64,000 bases of DNA, from NCBI GenBank assembly GCA_027886185.1, contig WOAB01000056.1, positions 7,626,001 through 7,690,000 on the forward strand, read 5' to 3'. Below the pieces are notes generated by a model, which saw nothing but the letters and a program-made list of their open reading frames with translations, was not told the origin of the DNA and did no database searches. Position 1 is the first letter of the stretch; each line of letters opens with the position of its first letter. Made by a program: the position numbers and the translations under genes. The stretch comes from Rheum nobile. Taxonomy: Eukaryota > Streptophyta > Magnoliopsida > Caryophyllales > Polygonaceae. Positions 22,371-33,400 of the stretch are shown one piece after another.

Positions 22371-22778
22371 AAATGGACCAAAGGGATGGTTGCCTTGCTG
22401 CTACTGAAGGCCTCATAGATATCCTCGTTGTTTTTTAGCCTTTGAGTATCTCGGGAAGCCTAAAGGAAGGGTGCGACGGGTCGCAACACGACGAGCAGGA
22501 AGGAGTTTAGACACACAAACTCATCATAGGCAGCCTCCAGAGGGTCGGGGACTGCCGGGGCATTTTCGAGAGAAACGGTTGTCTCTGGAGTATTTTCGCG
22601 ATCGCGGCACTCCTCCTCATTGTCGCTGAACTCCTCCAGTCCCAAAAAGTACTCCTCTTCCGAAAGTACCTTTGGGAATGGGGCGGGTGGCTTTTCGGAC
22701 CCAAGAGGGGGAAAGACCGGACGAACATAAGTATCAACCCAAACCTCATCAGCTGAACTGGGATTTTGGATGTCGGGT
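22371..22778 (-). pseudogene. Inverted Athila-like gag-pol spacer fragment
   Basis: This is the continuation of the Athila-like fragment at 14265-15484. The minus strand is open here and reads EVWVDTYVRPVFPPLG, PFPKVLSEEEYFLGLEEF and AYDEFVC, then NNEDIYEAFSS, comparable to the DMFEMFRNVEVNIPLL stretch of the full Athila copies. At about 22779 it abuts the RNase H region of the inverted Tekay-like element in another frame, an abrupt junction with no LTR. Confidence 0.6.
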
Positions 22779-25700
22779 CGATGTCGTAGTCTTTGAGTAG
22801 CTCTAACCAGCGACGTTGTCTCATATTCAACTCCTTCTGAGTGAACACATACTTGAGACTCTTGTGATCGGTGAAGACTTAACACCTTACACCATAGAGA
22901 TAGTGTCTCCAAATCTTCAGCGCAAACACTACAGCTGCTAGTTCTAGATCATGCGTTGGATAGTTTGCTTCATAGGTTTTCAATTGTCTAGATGCGTATG
23001 TAATCACTCTGCCTCTCTGCATCAATACACATCCCAAACCACACTTCGAAGCATCACTATAGACCACATAACCATCATTTCCTTCCGGTAGCGCTAACAC
23101 TGGTACAGAGGTCAGACACTGCTTCAGCTTCTGAAAACTGGTCTCGCACCTGTCATCCCAGACAAACTTCTTATGGACTTTGCGGAGCAAACCGGTCATA
23201 GGTAGAGCGATCTTAGAAAATCCCTCCACGAATCGTCTGTAATATCCAGCAAGTCCTAGGAAACTGTGCACTTCCTTCACATTCTGGGTCTGCTTCTAAT
23301 TGGCTACCGCTTCAATCTTTTGAGGATCAACCATAACCCTATTCTCATTGATCACATGACCTAAGAAAGCCACTTCCTTGATCCAAAAGTCACACTTAGA
23401 CAATTTTGCGTACAACTGATTTTGTCTAAGGACTGACAAGGTAATCCGAAGATGTTCATCGTGAGCTTCCACGCTCGGGGAATAGATCAAAATGTCGTTG
23501 ATGAAGACCACCACGAACTTATTCAAGTACCGGTGAAAACATCGATGCATGAGATCCATAAAGACTGCTGGAGCATTAGTAAGTCCAAATGGCATGACTA
23601 CGAACTCGTAGTGACCATATCTCGTCCGGAACGCAGTCCTCGGAATATCTTCCTCACGAATCATGAGCTGATGGTAACCAGACCTCAGATCGATTTTGGA
23701 AAAGACTTTGGCTCCCTGCAGTTGATCCAACATATCATCAATCCTTGGCAACAGATACTTATTCTTGATCGTGACTTTATTCAACTCACGATAGTCGATA
23801 CAAAGTCGAAACGATCCATCCTTCTTCTTGACGAACAAGATCGGAGCACCCCAAGGCGATGCACTCGGCCTTATATAGCCTTTCTCAAGAAGATCCTCGA
23901 GTTGCTTCTTCAACTCTTGCATCTCAACAGGAGCCATCTGGTACGGTGCTTTAGAAATCGGCACGGTACCCGACTCGAGATCAATGGTAAACTCTACGTC
24001 ACGATACGGGGGTAAACCAGGAATCTCCTCCGGAAAGACGTCTGGAAACTCACAAACGACCGAAATATCAGGAACTGAAGGTTCATCTTTCTTGGGCTCG
24101 TCCAGATAGCAAAGGTACCCGACACAACCTTGTCGAAGTAGCTTAAACGCAGTCATCGCATTGATAAGCCTGCCGTTATCAGCGTCATCACGACCCTTAA
24201 ACTTGCATACATACTGGCCCCCAGATGACACCGTCACAATCCTTGAGCTAAAATCGATTACCGCCCCGTGACGCGTCAGCCAATCCATGTCGAGAATAAT
24301 GTCTTATGGAGCCATGGCTGTACAGATCAAATCTTCTTCGAACTTCTTACCCTGAATGGTAATTGGAAATTCTGACAGACGCTTGGTGCCCACTAAATGT
24401 TCACCGTTAGGAAGATTCACAACGAAAGGTTCACAAACCTCGTTGCATACTAAGCCTAACTTACTAACACAATTTTCTGAAATGAAAGAATGAGTAGCAC
24501 CTGAATCAAACAGCATACACACAGAAGTAGAATGAAGGTATAGAGTACCTTGAGAAATTGGAGCATTGGGTCCATCAGCCTCACGCATCTCGTAAAGGCA
24601 TTGACCCTGACCTCCAGAAGCAATTGGGGCTTTCCCCTTGTTCTATGCAGTTGTCTACATCGAAGGACTAGGAGCTTCCACTGATTTAAACCTGGGTCGA
24701 TTGTTCTGACTAACAGACCCCTGCTGTGATTCAGCTCCTTTCTGCCTTCCCTGCAGACAGAATTTCTGCACATGCCCTTCATTTCCACATCCGAAGCATG
24801 TCTTCCTTTCCTTCAGACACGCATTGCTTTTGTGTCCTGATGCACCACAATTGTAACATTGAATCGGATTCTTGCCTTGACCCGGTTGCTGCGTAGACCT
24901 TCCATGAGTCATATCCATCTTTTCTTTGCTAGACTTGGCAAAATTAGACGGTGGTGCAAGACGCTTGAATCCACTTGCCTGAGGTTGATTCTGCATTGAC
25001 CTCTGGCGATTACGTTTCTTTGTTGACTCCTCCAGAATCACCTCCAACTTGTAAGCAGCGTCCACGTATTGCTCCAAAGTAGAGCATCCGTGACGTACCA
25101 TCAGTGGCTTAATATCTGGATTCATCCACTCGTGGAAATACTAGATCTTTTGCTCCTCGCCGGACACCTCCGGCCCAACATACTGCAATAGATGATTGAA
25201 CTTGGCCGCAAGCTCAGTCACTTTCAAACCATCCGTCCTTGGATATAGAAACTTCTTGTGTTTTTCTTCCCTCATAGCTCGGGAAAAGAAACGACCGGTC
25301 ATCTTGGCTTTAAACATCCCCCAGTTCAAACCAGGGTGATCGGCTAGACCGGTACCTTCCCACCACTCGCTAGCTACTTCCTTCAGCTGTAGGGGAGCAA
25401 TGTGCACTTTCTCAGCTTCAGTGCACTCAACATTGCGGAATAGTCGCTCCATGTGTGAGAACCAATGTGACACCCTGACTAGCTCTCCTTTCCCATCATA
25501 ACAATCGGGCCTCATAGAGCTAATGGCCTTCAGTGCTCGGCCATAATTGCCTATGTTCCTGACTGCTTTTTCATGAGGTACATGAACAGCTGGCTCCTCA
25601 AATCTAGGAACCGTTGTAGGAATTGGCACAGCTTGTGCCTGAGGCGCGTTTGGTCGCATAATATCGGTGAATGCTTGCATTACAATTCCCCGAATAGCTT

Positions 25701-25878
25701 CCACTGTTGCGGCATCGAATATCACTGGAGTGTTGACTTGAGCTTGGTCACTGCCCCCTGGATTGTTATTGAAAACAGACTTGTGTTCCTCCACAGGGTT
25801 CGCGACATTTCTCACGTTTGGTCTGGGGTCGTTGCTTGGCCCAGCACCAGCACGAATGGTATTCCTTGTGTTCACCAT
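22779..25878 (-). pseudogene. Inverted Tekay/Del-like Gypsy gag-pol, truncated in RNase H, multiple stops
   Basis: Minus-strand order: gag from ATG 25878 (MVNTRNTIRA) with two CCHC knuckles (CYNCGASGHKSNAC, CFGCGNEGHVQKFC); protease with LFDSGATHSFIS near 24520; the linker VICEFPDVFPEE-type segment; reverse transcriptase (APILFVKKKDGS, CIDYRELNKVTIKNKY, KIDLRSGYHQL); RNase H ending LLKDYDI at about 22780. Integrase and 3' LTR are absent. Stops lie at 25141-25143 and 24655-24657 and 24643-24645 (TAG), 24304-24306 (TAA), 23296-23298 (TAG) and 22879-22881 (TAA). The RT active site reads FIND instead of FIDD (Asn at 23497-23499), so it would be inactive in any case. Confidence 0.9.
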
Positions 25879-26124
25879 TTGTTTACCGATCAAATTCCAA
25901 GTATTTTATGACGTTAATATCATTCCAATATACTCAACGTAATAAAAATCAACTCAGAATAGATCAACTTGGAAATTTTCATAGATGAACTCAAACCGAG
26001 TTACAAGCTTCTACAAAAGGAATCTTCCGAGCGACGGGACAAAATTGTTCAGAGATTACTGTACTTAACAGAACAACACTGAAATACTAGAAAAGGAAAC
26101 TACTACAGTCAACATCGGCCATTA

Positions 26125-27039
26125 TCAAGGCACCCCGAAATGTTTCCTATAAGGCAAACTTCCCATACAAGGCTTCTTCGAGCGGGGTTCACCATCAGAA
26201 TCTGGTGATGGACTTCTCACCCTGCTCGGCCCTGGAGCACATGACTCATTTCTCGGTCCTGGTGTCCTTGGCCTTATCCTAGGTGCGGGAACACTCTGAC
26301 GAACCTCATCCGACTCTCCTGGTCTTACCCTTCTTCGAGTATGCTCAACCGCCTCATCCATATAGCGGCGCTTTTCAGGGGAAATCATCTGACTCTGGTA
26401 AAACGTCTCTCGTGAGTCAGGATTCATCACTAGCCTCCTCTGAGTAGGAATAGGCTGTGAGTCCTCAGATGCATTGGGTGGACCACTCCTTCGGATGCCA
26501 TATTCAGCGTAGAGTGCCTCCCAATCGGCCGGAGTCAATGGCGAGTATGCTTGCTCAGGCGGCAACTCCGGACTTGGATAGATAAATTCCACTCCCGGGT
26601 CCTCGCTGCCCACCAATAAGCGCTCTAAGCCATCAGACTCATGGCCTTGCCCCTCGAGGTCCTCCTCGGGGTCCTCCTCTTCTTCAGGATCTTCCTCGGG
26701 ATCCTCCTCTTCTTCCGGATCTTCCTCAGGATTTTCCTCTTCGAGAATCATCTCTATCATGTAATCGTTGTTGTAGTATCCTCTTGCGTACCTAGACCAT
26801 TCCTCTTCAACCTCGGTGTCCTCCCTTGGCTCCTCTGTAGGCTCTACTATAGGAACCACAGTGTCGTTGGACACTAATACTACCGACTCAGGGAGTATGG
26901 TCTTCACCTCCTCGGGCGGACTACTAGATTCTCCGATCTTAAAGCATCGAGGAGGAACCGGGACATCAAGCCTCATTGGAGATGGCGGAGCCACCTCGGC
27001 TTCTCTCGAGTCCCTCTGGAGAGAAAAACATTCACCCAT
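26125..27039 (-). CDS. Acidic, proline-rich protein encoded between primer site and gag of the Tekay-like element
   Basis: An open frame of 304 codons lies on the element's sense strand between the primer site (27191-27180) and gag (25878). It has no recognised enzyme domain. An acidic middle contains three near-copies of EEDPEEEEDP (26641-26760). A proline-rich stretch (SPELPPEQAYSPLTPADW) follows, then RRYMDEAVEHTRRRVRPGE and a basic C terminus (PRSKKPC). A related frame occupies the same place in the Gypsy element at 51947-56650, which argues that it is an element gene, not chance. Function is unknown; an accessory protein is a guess. Confidence 0.6.
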   Translation of the reverse strand: MGECFSLQRDSREAEVAPPSPMRLDVPVPPRCFKIGESSSPPEEVKTILPESVVLVSNDTVVPIVEPTEEPREDTEVEEEWSRYARGYYNNDYMIEMILEEENPEEDPEEEEDPEEDPEEEEDPEEDLEGQGHESDGLERLLVGSEDPGVEFIYPSPELPPEQAYSPLTPADWEALYAEYGIRRSGPPNASEDSQPIPTQRRLVMNPDSRETFYQSQMISPEKRRYMDEAVEHTRRRVRPGESDEVRQSVPAPRIRPRTPGPRNESCAPGPSRVRSPSPDSDGEPRSKKPCMGSLPYRKHFGVP

Positions 27040-27179
27040 AATCTGCGGGCGACGAGAAGAGAGTTAGTCTTTCTAAATATAGAAGCGAACTTACTATATT
27101 AGACTAAAGAAGGCACGACTTGAACGGAGACACGAGTAAATGGTGTATGAAATCCCAACCCGTTTGAAAAAAAAAATCG

Positions 27180-27191
27180 GCTCTGATACCA
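27180..27191 (-). other. Primer binding site of the Tekay-like element
   Basis: The minus strand reads TGGTATCAGAGC, complementary to the 3' end of a Met-tRNA. It lies four bases inside the LTR end at 27196. Confidence 0.85.
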
Positions 27192-27195
27192 AATC

Positions 27196-29050
27196 TGTAA
27201 CACCCCCAAATATATATCCTTGAAAGTATTACCACCAGTGACCTCGGATTCCACATCCGAAGTCACCCAAGGCTTAACCAGTTTATACAAATCATAAAAC
27301 AACATTTATAATACAAAATGTTGTAGTATTGGATTAAATCAAAGTGTCGGAATTACATCCATAATCCAAATATAACCAAAATACATTACAGCGGAAGTCT
27401 TTAGAAATAAATAACATAAAAGTCTTGATCTAGCGATCACACGCCTAGGATCTCAACCTTGGTAAAACACTTCAAAACATCGTCTGCATCCATTATCGTC
27501 TCTAGCCTTCTTAGAACGGACGTTTATCTGATGTGACGTATGAGACGGATGACACCAGCCAACCATGCAAGGGAATATAACCGATTGGTTAGTCTAATGA
27601 AAGACTATGCAGGGGTAAAACAGAAAGGTTCTAAGTAGTCGTAATAGGTTAGACTCATCGCTTCTCGAATAAAAGTCGATGACGATAGTCAACCACCATA
27701 CTCCTACAGAAATATATGAAACAGTATGATCAAGAGAAGACTCCAAAAGAACGAGCCTTATCGAAACATATGAAAAGAAGACTCCAACGAATTGAGTCTT
27801 ATCGGAAGTATGAAAAATGTTGGGGAACATATAAGTTCACACAAGAGTTTAAAATGATTTGGTGTTTCGGTTCACGACCAACCTCACCGCATAATGCGAA
27901 TTCAGATTGGAAAGAGAACTTTACTCTGACCAAAGTCTAGACGAGTCTTTCCTAGCTACACTACTTCCTAGCTGCACTACTCGCCTGAGATATATTAATT
28001 GCGTGCGACAACGACACTTATCTTATTTAATTCCAAAAATGCGCATCACGTTATAAGCTTTTATCATGATCACCTCGTCCCGAGACGAGAGACCTCTTGG
28101 GAGCAACTCCCGAAATATGTGACACTAGCTAAGTGCACCACCCCTATACTCGGATAGGGGACGGTCATGACCTGCAAGATGGTGTTAGGTTGTCCTAACC
28201 ACCATGGTTATACAGAAATGACTGGACCTCGCAGGGCCCCAGTAGCGTTCCTACGAATACTCGTGCTAACTAAACAGTTCAAGCACACAATATTCCACAT
28301 CAATGCCCTCAAGGCAATCATCATACATATATATCTATAATAGCATTGTTCTAGCAGATATACAACCTATTATAATATCATGTTTTAATCACATCATTTA
28401 TCAAAACTGTTCCCAATGAAAATAGTAAATCATCCCAAATTAATTAACAATTAAATAATTGATAATTAATGGAAATATGGAATGATAAGCAAGAGCGAAC
28501 CGCCACTTGCCTTAGATCAGACGAACGTTCGAACGATGATGGTTTCTGGGTCCGGAACGGGGACAGAACTCGGATTTCAGATCCCTATGGAACGACCCAT
28601 AATGAAACCCTAAGTTAGATTCGACAATAAAATATCCGAATCTAAAGAAAGACAGACCAAAGCGAAGGAACAAAGCCTCGCTCGAGACCACAAAACTCAA
28701 AGCCACACCACGAGCCCAGCCCACCGCGGGTGCGCCGGCCTTGACCGCGGGTGCGGTGGAGGTGCGGTGGAGGGTGCGGTCATGTAACAGTGATGACACG
28801 ACGAGAGGGAAAAAGCTCACCGGGAAAGACGACGGGGCTCGACTCGTGGTGGCTCCAACTTTTGGATTCCTTAGACTTCCAAAGGACCACTTTGAGAGCA
28901 CCACCACTTCTAACAAGAGCTCCGGCGAAGGCTTCGAGATTCCGGCGAGAGCTTGAGTTTTCCGGCGACAATGGAGATGAGAGATTTGAGAGGGAGAGAG
29001 CTCGGATTGGAGTGCTCAACACAACTCCAGATCTCCTCCTTTTATAGAGC
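27196..29050 (-). repeat. 5' LTR of the Tekay-like element, R/U5 side
   Basis: On the minus strand the LTR ends at 27196 with GGGGGTGTTACA. Together with 50104-50637 it forms one LTR of about 2390 bp. Homologous blocks shared with the LTR at 15485-17894 lie at 27543-27570, 28121-28140 and 28250-28270. A TATA box (TATAAAAGG on the minus strand) lies at 29035-29043, right beside the Athila insertion. An ACCGCGGGTGCGG-type cluster lies at 28725-28785. Confidence 0.88.
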
Positions 29051-30272
29051 TGATACACACAATTATGTTGCGTGTATTGACGGAGTTTTGGCATGATTTT
29101 AGTGGTGTTTTAGGATGCTCTAGTGATGATTTGGAGACTTGGCAAGGAGGCGCGGAAGTTACGTTTTTGGAGCTTTTGGAGCTGAGGAGCGAAGTATGAA
29201 GAAGCATAACAACGGCGACCGCCGTTAATTCCCCCTAGAGAACCTCAGCTACGACATTGAAACGGAGACCGCCGTGTAATTGCAGCGACCGCCGCAATTA
29301 CGGCGATCGCCGTGGGAAAAGCAGCGGCCGCCGCCGCTGTTGGACGAAGCGCCGAACCGATTTTCCTTTTCGGTTGTAGTTATTTTATTTTATTACGTTT
29401 TGTTTTTATTTTAAGTTAATTTCAGATTAAATTTCCTTTGGTATTTAAGGGTTGAGAAGACTTGTTCTTTTCTTATCTCGGAACCCTAGTTTTATTTCTT
29501 ACGTATTTCCCTTGCTATGAAGGACTAAGCCTCTCTTGCTTAGTCAGACATTGAAGCTCTTCGTTTGATTCAGTTGTAAGTTTCTTACTTTTAATCTATT
29601 GCTTTGGCTTTTATCTTTTCTCTTGCTTGAATCTTATGATTGATATTGGTAAATTCTAGTCTGATCAACTAGGGTTTGTTGGTATTTATCTATTGCTAGG
29701 TGTAGATTGTTACTGGTTGAACATATCTATTCCTTAGGAGCAACTGCATCGTGTTAGTAACTGGTTGTGCTAATCTTATGCAGAAGAGAATTGATTTGCA
29801 TCTTAGGGTAAAAACTGGTTGTTTTATTCTAGGTTGTATCCAACTATATTCCTATCCATAAAGCTGCTGTTAAATTGAATCTTGATAGTTTCAGGGTTGT
29901 TTAATTAGTTAGTTCTAATAGTATCTGGTTGTGCTATTAGATACTTTTGAAAAGGAATTGGAATTGCCATTGCATGCGATTTTGAGTGGTTTCTATGATC
30001 AACTTGTCATTCGATTAGTGGATATTGTTTGACTAAGTGCCTTCCCCATACTTGATTTCAGCACTTTAATTGCTTACTTACTTTTGCATGCTTGGTTACT
30101 CTACAAACAAACAAAATCCCCCCCTTTGGTTACTTCAATTGACATACACTTTACATACTGCGATAGATTGTGTTTCCATGTGGATCAACCCTTACTTGCC
30201 TAAGACTGCGTTTTAGGTTTTGTTTGGATTTCTTGCATAGTAGGAATTAGAACGACAAAATTCCTGTTATCA
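29051..30272 (+). repeat. Athila LTR 1
   Basis: 1222 bp, TGATACACAC...CTGTTATCA. It contains CGGCG-NN-CGCCG-type motifs at 29212-29340. It differs from LTRs 2 and 3 at roughly 15-18 positions by eye, mostly in its first 700 bp. Confidence 0.95.
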
Positions 30273-30275
30273 AAT

Positions 30276-30292
30276 TGGCGCCGTTGCCGGGG
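30276..30292 (+). other. Primer binding site, Athila copy A
   Basis: TGGCGCCGTTGCCGGGG three bases after the LTR matches the site used by Athila-group elements, complementary to the 3' end of tRNA-Asp as I recall it. The same site is at 40196-40212 in copy B. Confidence 0.85.
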
Positions 30293-30352
30293 AATATACA
30301 ATTCTATCTTGTGTGTGTGATTTGTGTGCCAATTTTGGTGTGAACCTCTCTT

Positions 30353-30412
30353 ATGGTTCACACCACCCGTGTTACTAATACTCCACTTCTTGATTTTGAT
30401 CCAGAGATCTAA
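30353..30412 (+). CDS. Short upstream frame, likely severed gag N terminus (copy A)
   Basis: ATG 30353 opens a 19-codon frame (MVHTTRVTNTPLLDFDPEI) ending in TAA at 30410. The same frame then continues without further stop through 30413-30469 into the gag ATG at 30470. The content resembles an Athila gag N terminus, so the TAA probably cut it off, leaving the internal ATG as start. It is identical in copy B (40273-40332). It may act as an upstream open reading frame. Confidence 0.5.
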   Translation: MVHTTRVTNTPLLDFDPEI

Positions 30413-30469
30413 AGGACTTTTCACCAGGCTATCAGGGTTGCGCGTGCATTACTGCAGGATACTGATACG

Positions 30470-33400
30470 ATGGCTGATCAACGTGTTACTCTTGAGTCCT
30501 TGACGGCTCCCAACTTAGACCAACCAACTCGTGCTGTGGAATTTCCCGCTCTTGGTGCAGGAGTAAAATTTGAGCTTAAGACAGGAGTAGTTCACTTACT
30601 CCTGAAATTCAGCGGAACTCCCCTTGAAGACCCTATTCAACATTTGGATGAGTTCGTTGAGGTCTGCACCAGTATGAGGCCATCTGAGATCACTGAAGAT
30701 CAGATGAAGCTTAGAGTTTTCTCCTTCTCACTGAAGGACTCTGCGAAAGACTGGTACCATACTTTGGCCCCAGGAAGCATCACCACCTGGACTGCCCTGA
30801 AGAAAGTTTTCCTAGACAAGTACTTCCCAACAATCAAATCTAATCAGCTGAAGAAGAAGATATGCAACATTGAGCAGCAGTCTAATGAGTCCCTCTATGA
30901 GTATTATGAGCGCTTCAAGAAGCTAGTGAAGAGCTGCCCCTACCATGGGTATGAAAAGCATGATCTTATTCTTTATCTGCATGGAGGACTCCGTGAAAAT
31001 GACCGTCGGATGGTGAATTCCTCTTGTGGCGGTAATATTCTGAAAAGGACCTATGAAGAGGCCCTGGAGATATTTGCCACTCTAGCTGATGATGCGAGAC
31101 AATATAGTGGGAGAGGCTCTCAAAGCTTGGTTGCTGCAAGCGCTCAGTCTAAGTATGATCAAGCTGATTTTGATTTGCTGCGAGAGGAGGTGAGACGTCT
31201 GAAGCTGAAGGGTACGCCTCAACAGGTTAAGGCCTGCGAGATCTGTCATGACGACCTACACCCTACTGATGCATGTCCTACTATGCAAGAGGAGATAAAT
31301 GCAGTAGGAGGATATCAGCAGCGGCCCAAGAATGATCCCTATTCTAGTACATACAATCCTGGCTGGAGGAACCATCCCAACTTCAGATGGAGAGACCCGG
31401 AACAGGATCAAGGTCAAACGCAACAACAGGGTAACCCACAACAGTCTAGACAACCCCATGTACCGAGACCCCAAGGGCAGAGCTCGAATCCTTCATCATC
31501 CATGGAGGACATGATGAAAACATTGACTGCGAATGTTGTCCAAATGAGCAAGAATCAAAAGGAATTCCAGGAGCATACACAGTCCAGCATCCAGAATCTG
31601 GAAAGACAGTTTGGTCAGATTTCTCAAGTGGTGAATAAACTGGATGCCAGGGATTCCGGTAAACTCCCGTCTCAAACTGAGGTGAACCCAAACATTCGAA
31701 ATGTCAGTGCTATGACTTTGAGAAGTGGGAAGAAGCTTCGGGAAAATAATTCTGAGATTAACGAGGAAGAAACTGAGGATTTGGCCAAGAACAATTGTGG
31801 CGACCGCCGTGACGATTGCGGCGCCCGCCGTCAGGAGAAGTCTGCTCTCGACTTTTGTGATGAAAACAACGGCGACCGTCGTATCAATTGCGGCGGCCGC
31901 CGTGACGGTGTTCCAATTTCCGAAGTTTCTAATGATGTTCACGGCGACCGCCGCAAAACTTACGGCGCCCGCCGCGAAACTGAAGTAGCTCTCGACTTAT
32001 CCGAAGAAAAACACGGCGACCGCCTTGACAATTGCGGCGCCCGCCGTTCATCTGGAGTCGAAGCTGAGGCTGAAAAGAAGTCTGACTCTCCGATTTTTCT
32101 TGAGTGGAAGCCGGTTGCGCCCTTCCCATCTGCTCTGAAGCGCACCAAGCCACTTGCGCAGGACAAGGACATGTTCGAGATGTTCAGGAACGTCGAGGTC
32201 AACATACCTCTTCTCAATCTGATCAAGTCCGTCCCCCGTTATGCCAAATTCTTGAAGCAGATGTGCACCACAAAAAGGAACCAAGACAGGAATAGCAAGA
32301 AGAAGGTAAAGGTAAGCGAACATGTCTCTGCTGTGTTTCAAAAACGCTTACCCAAAAAGTGTGGTGACCCAGGTATGTTTAACATCCCTATCACCATTGG
32401 AGGAACCAAGTTTAATAAGGCTATGCTGGATTTGGGTGCTTCTATCAATGTTTTACCTTCCTCTCTCTGTGAATCCTTGCGATTAGGACCTTTGCATGCA
32501 ACTAATATTTCCATTCAATTGGCTGATAGGTCTAGTGTGCGTCCTATAGGGATTGTGGAGGATGTCTTGGTTATGGTTGGTGATCTTACGTTTCCTGCTG
32601 ATTTCTATGTGCTCAATATGGAACATGACAAGCATGCAGCCCCTATTCTGTTAGGGAGTCCTTTCCTCAAAACTGCTAATACTAAGATCAATGTGAGCAC
32701 AAGTTCTTTAACTATGGAGTTTGATGGCCAGGCTATTAATTATAACATATATGAAGCCATGAAATATCCTGCTGATGATCACTCTTTGTGTGCTATTGAT
32801 GTGCTTGAGCATGTAGTACAAGATGTCTTTGATGATGACCAATTAGATTCTATGCAATCCATGATTGTTGATTCTAGTTTAGATTTTACTCTATCTGCTA
32901 ACGTGCAGGAAGTTGTCAATGAGTTGGATGCTTACTATAAGCGTCCTACTGAGCTACCAGGTAAAGCACCTCTGCCACTAACCCTGCTTGGCGAGAAACT
33001 TTTACCCTCTATTGTGCAGGCACCAGTGATTGAGTTGAAGCAACTTCCCGAGCACCTCAAGTATGTCTTTCTTGGAGACGAGGAGACCCTGCCAGTGATC
33101 ATCTCTAACAAGCTCACCAAGGAACAAGAAGACAAGTTGGTGGTGGTTCTCAAGGAACACAAGACGGCAATTGGTTGGACCATTGCTGACATCAAGGGAA
33201 TCAGCCCCACCACATGCATGCACCGAATTCTGCTGGAAGGCGAAGAGAAGCCTTCGCGACAACCCCAGAGGCGTCTGAATCCACCTATGATGGATGTTGT
33301 CAAGAAGGAAGTTCTGAAGCTTCTGCAGGCAGGTATGATCTTTCCTGTTTCTGACAGTAAGTGGGTTAGTCCTACGCAGGTCGTCCCAAAGAAAGGAGGG

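Noticed and set aside
23452..24015. 187-codon plus-strand frame
   Set aside because: Antisense of the Tekay-like reverse transcriptase.
31496..31942. 148-codon minus-strand frame (also at 41416-41862)
   Set aside because: Antisense of gag including the GDRR/GARR repeats; no family resemblance.
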